From Pandoraea bronchicola (GTDB taxonomy: Bacteria > Pseudomonadota > Gammaproteobacteria > Burkholderiales > Burkholderiaceae), in contig NZ_CABPST010000001.1 in assembly GCF_902459805.1 (NCBI RefSeq), forward strand, positions 372,001-436,000: a stretch of DNA of 64,000 nucleotides. The letters are read 5' to 3'. The notes under the pieces were generated by a model. That model was not told where the DNA came from, did not search any database, and was given only the letters and a program-made list of their open reading frames with translations. Positions 62,336-64,000 of the stretch are shown here, piece by piece; the stretch's first letter is position 1; every line of letters starts with the position of its first letter. The position numbers were made by a program, and so were the translations under genes.

Positions 62336-63487
62336 TCACGGCGCGAGCAGCCACTTGCCGTTCTCAATCTTGACCATCACGCGCGCACGCTGGTCGAGGC
62401 CAAGGTGATCGGTCGGGCTCATGTTGATCACACCGTTCGATACGTGGACTTCCTTGCTGGTCTCGAGCGCATCGCGCAGCGCCTTACGGAATTCCGGCGT
62501 GCCCGGCTTGGCCGTCTTCAGGGCAATCGGAATGGCGCGCTGGAGCAAAATACCGGCGTCCCACGCATACGAACCGAAGGCCGCCACCGTGCCGGCACCG
62601 TACTTGGCTTCGTACTTCTTGATGTAATCGAGCGCAACCGTCTTGGCCGGATGATCGTTCGACAACTGCGACGCCACGAGTACCGGGCTCGCCGGCAGGT
62701 ACGTGTTGTTGCAGTCCTTGCCGCACACGCGCAGGAAGTCGTTATTACCCACACCGTGGTTGTGATACACGAGGCCCTTGTAGCCGCGCTCGGCCAGTGC
62801 CTTCGGCGGCAACGCGGCAGGCGTGCCGGCCGCCCCCACGACGACGGCGTCCGGGTTGGTCGCCATGATCTTCAGGATCTGGCCCGTCACGCTCGGGTCA
62901 GTGCGCGCAAAGCGCTCGTTGGCCACCATCTTGATCTTGTGCAGGCCAGCGAACTTGGCGACTTCCTCGTAGAAGGCCTCGCCCAGCGCATCGCCCTGAC
63001 CAATGAACGCCATCGTCTTCACGCCATGGCGGCTCGCATGCTCGGCAATGGCCGAAGCCATCTGCGCGTCGGTCTGCGGAGTCTTGAACATCCAGTAGCG
63101 CTTGGCGTCGACCGGCTCAATGATGCGCGCCGACGAAGCCAACGAAATCGTCGGCGTAGTGCCGCTGGCGATGACGTCGAGCATCGCCAGCGTGTTCGGC
63201 GTGATCGACGAGCCAATGATGGCGTCGACGTGGTTCTCGGAGATAAGCTTTTTGGTGTTCTGAACCGCAGTCGTGGTATCCGATGCGTCGTCCAACACAA
63301 TGTAGTCAACCTTCTGACCGCCAATTTCGGTCGGCAGCATGGTGATCGTGTTGCGCGCCGGAATGCCAAGCGAGGCGGCAGGGCCGGTGAGCGAGATGCT
63401 CACGCCAATCTTGACCTGAGCGGCAGCGCCACCAGCCAATGCCAGCAACATCGCACCCAGCAGGGCAGTGCGCACGGGGTTTCGCAT
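62336..63487 (-). CDS. Branched-chain amino acid-type ABC transporter substrate-binding protein
   Basis: 383-residue LivK-like periplasmic binding protein with signal peptide (MRNPVRTALLGAMLLALAGGAAA, cleaved before QVKIGV). It starts with the family segment VKIGVSISLTGPAASLGIPARNTI. KKLISENHVDAIIGSSITPNTLAM and VGNNDFLRVCG are in the lobes; two cysteines in CGKDC could form a disulfide. No permease or ATPase is adjacent. Orphan members bind aromatic or other organic acids as often as leucine. Confidence 0.9.
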   Translation of the reverse strand: MRNPVRTALLGAMLLALAGGAAAQVKIGVSISLTGPAASLGIPARNTITMLPTEIGGQKVDYIVLDDASDTTTAVQNTKKLISENHVDAIIGSSITPNTLAMLDVIASGTTPTISLASSARIIEPVDAKRYWMFKTPQTDAQMASAIAEHASRHGVKTMAFIGQGDALGEAFYEEVAKFAGLHKIKMVANERFARTDPSVTGQILKIMATNPDAVVVGAAGTPAALPPKALAERGYKGLVYHNHGVGNNDFLRVCGKDCNNTYLPASPVLVASQLSNDHPAKTVALDYIKKYEAKYGAGTVAAFGSYAWDAGILLQRAIPIALKTAKPGTPEFRKALRDALETSKEVHVSNGVINMSPTDHLGLDQRARVMVKIENGKWLLAP

Positions 63488-63772
63488 GGAAAATCTCCTG
63501 GTCTTGCCCGCGCTGCATTTTTGTTTACGCGAATGCCCCGGAACGGACACCTCGCGCCGCGCCGGCGAAAGTTAGGGCCCGCCCGCTCACCCGATAGGGC
63601 AGCGAACCGACTCAAGGAGACAAAGAATAGCGGAGCCGGAATTGCCCGCCATATCCGGGTTCACCCTAGGGACGTTTGCCGATGCACCGCAAACCGCCTC
63701 GGGTCGCGACGCGCTATTGGGCTCGTTTGAATGACGCTCCATTCATCCCCTCCCCCCCCAACACCGCCCTCC

Positions 63773-63845
63773 AGATGGACCGGGGCCCCTTTCCGCCTCT
63801 CAGACATAAACCCAACTCGCTGCAGAAAGGGGCCCCGGTCCATCT
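63773..63845. repeat. 21-bp perfect inverted repeat
   Basis: The left arm (63773-63793) starts AGATGGACC and contains GGGGCCCC. The right arm (63825-63845) is its exact reverse complement. The spacer is 31 nt. No T-tract follows on either strand. Confidence 0.95.
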
Positions 63846-63890
63846 CCCCTCTCCCCCCTTCCTCCCTTCCTTCCTTCCTTCGCTGTGCTT
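63845..63890. repeat. Polypyrimidine tract with TTCC repeats
   Basis: About 45 nt of only C and T on the plus strand, ending in four CCTT/TTCC units. A shorter C-rich tract lies on the other side of the inverted repeat (63746-63760). Confidence 0.9.
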
Positions 63891-63933
63891 CTCATCGACA
63901 CCCATTCCCACGCCGGGCGCAGCAGCCAGCGTC

Positions 63934-64000
63934 TTACTCGTCCAGCGGCGCAACCGCCTGATCAATGGCACCAAAGATCGACTTGCCCTGCGCATCGAAC
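63934..64000 (-). CDS. C-terminal fragment of an unidentified gene
   Basis: The last 21 codons of a leftward gene, ending FDAQGKSIFGAIDQAVAPLDE and TAA at 63934-63936. The sequence is protein-like and in frame to the window edge, but too short to assign. Confidence 0.6.
   Translation of the reverse strand, partial: FDAQGKSIFGAIDQAVAPLDE

Larger units (their letters stand above)
63488..63933. other. Intergenic with long inverted repeat and polypyrimidine tract
   Basis: Gene-free. It contains the 21-bp inverted repeat and the homopyrimidine/TTCC-repeat tract listed separately, and the promoter region of the binding-protein gene. Confidence 0.6.

Noticed and set aside
62174-63730. 518-codon open frame opposite the binding-protein gene
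   Set aside because: Antisense shadow of a gene with clear signal peptide and family match.

Overview
The window is high-GC, gene-dense chromosomal DNA from a beta-proteobacterium of the family Burkholderiaceae. The evidence is the run bioC, comF, trmL, gpsA, secB, grxC, gpmA, ctp, ptsI-ptsH-EIIA(Man), gshB/gshA, amtB-glnK, together with a PhaM-type polyhydroxyalkanoate granule protein and DUF2917. Pandoraea is my best guess at genus, from general gene content only. I see no IS element, prophage, CRISPR array, tRNA or rRNA. The sequence is mostly core genome, with accessory material between core blocks.

Layout. 1-600: 5' part of an SbnA-like PLP enzyme, cut by the window edge. 902-9563: bioC, comF and trmL; the leftward operon rhodanese-grxC-secB-gpsA; rightward gpmA, ctpA and a MoeB-like E1. 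9656-16439: leftward general PTS/PTS-Ntr-like genes (EIIA-Man, HPr, EI) and the glutathione genes gshA and gshB. The gsh pair is split by an orphan LuxR-type regulator and a divergent, strongly hairpinned stretch that ends in a terminator. 16907-19659: nitrogen operon torF-glnK-amtB behind a consensus sigma-54 promoter with NtrC-like boxes. 20054-24080: ubiK, comM, a lipoprotein and two thioredoxin-fold proteins.

24291-33755: one leftward transport/regulation block. hutG-like and iclR are followed by a NitT/TauT-type ABC importer, then dctA, dctB and dctD. A sigma-54-like promoter and dyads lie in front of the importer, so DctD may drive it along with dctA. 34181-42491: lipA, lipB, an EamA exporter, DUF2917, a GcvA-like LysR regulator, ybeD, dat, dacC, an alpha/beta hydrolase and a 2Fe-2S ferredoxin. 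42690-49493: an MFS pump, then an Mla-like lipid transport operon (permease, ATPase, MCE protein, lipoprotein, VanZ-like protein).

49698-55294: birA-coaX-SPOR (rightward), then a diiron protein, rfaE2 and asparaginase (leftward). 55998-58803: chalcone-isomerase-like and NTF2-like proteins, a LysE exporter and an AraC regulator. 58833-63487: patatin lipase, PhaM, enoyl-CoA hydratase and a branched-chain amino-acid-type binding protein. The window ends in the last 21 codons of an unidentified gene, after a 21-bp perfect inverted repeat and a polypyrimidine tract.

The most unusual signals are non-coding: the structured locus between gshA and gshB, the dual sigma-54 architecture, palindromes in front of hutG-iclR, four terminator-like hairpins placed almost directly against the next start codon, and the long inverted repeat near the right edge.
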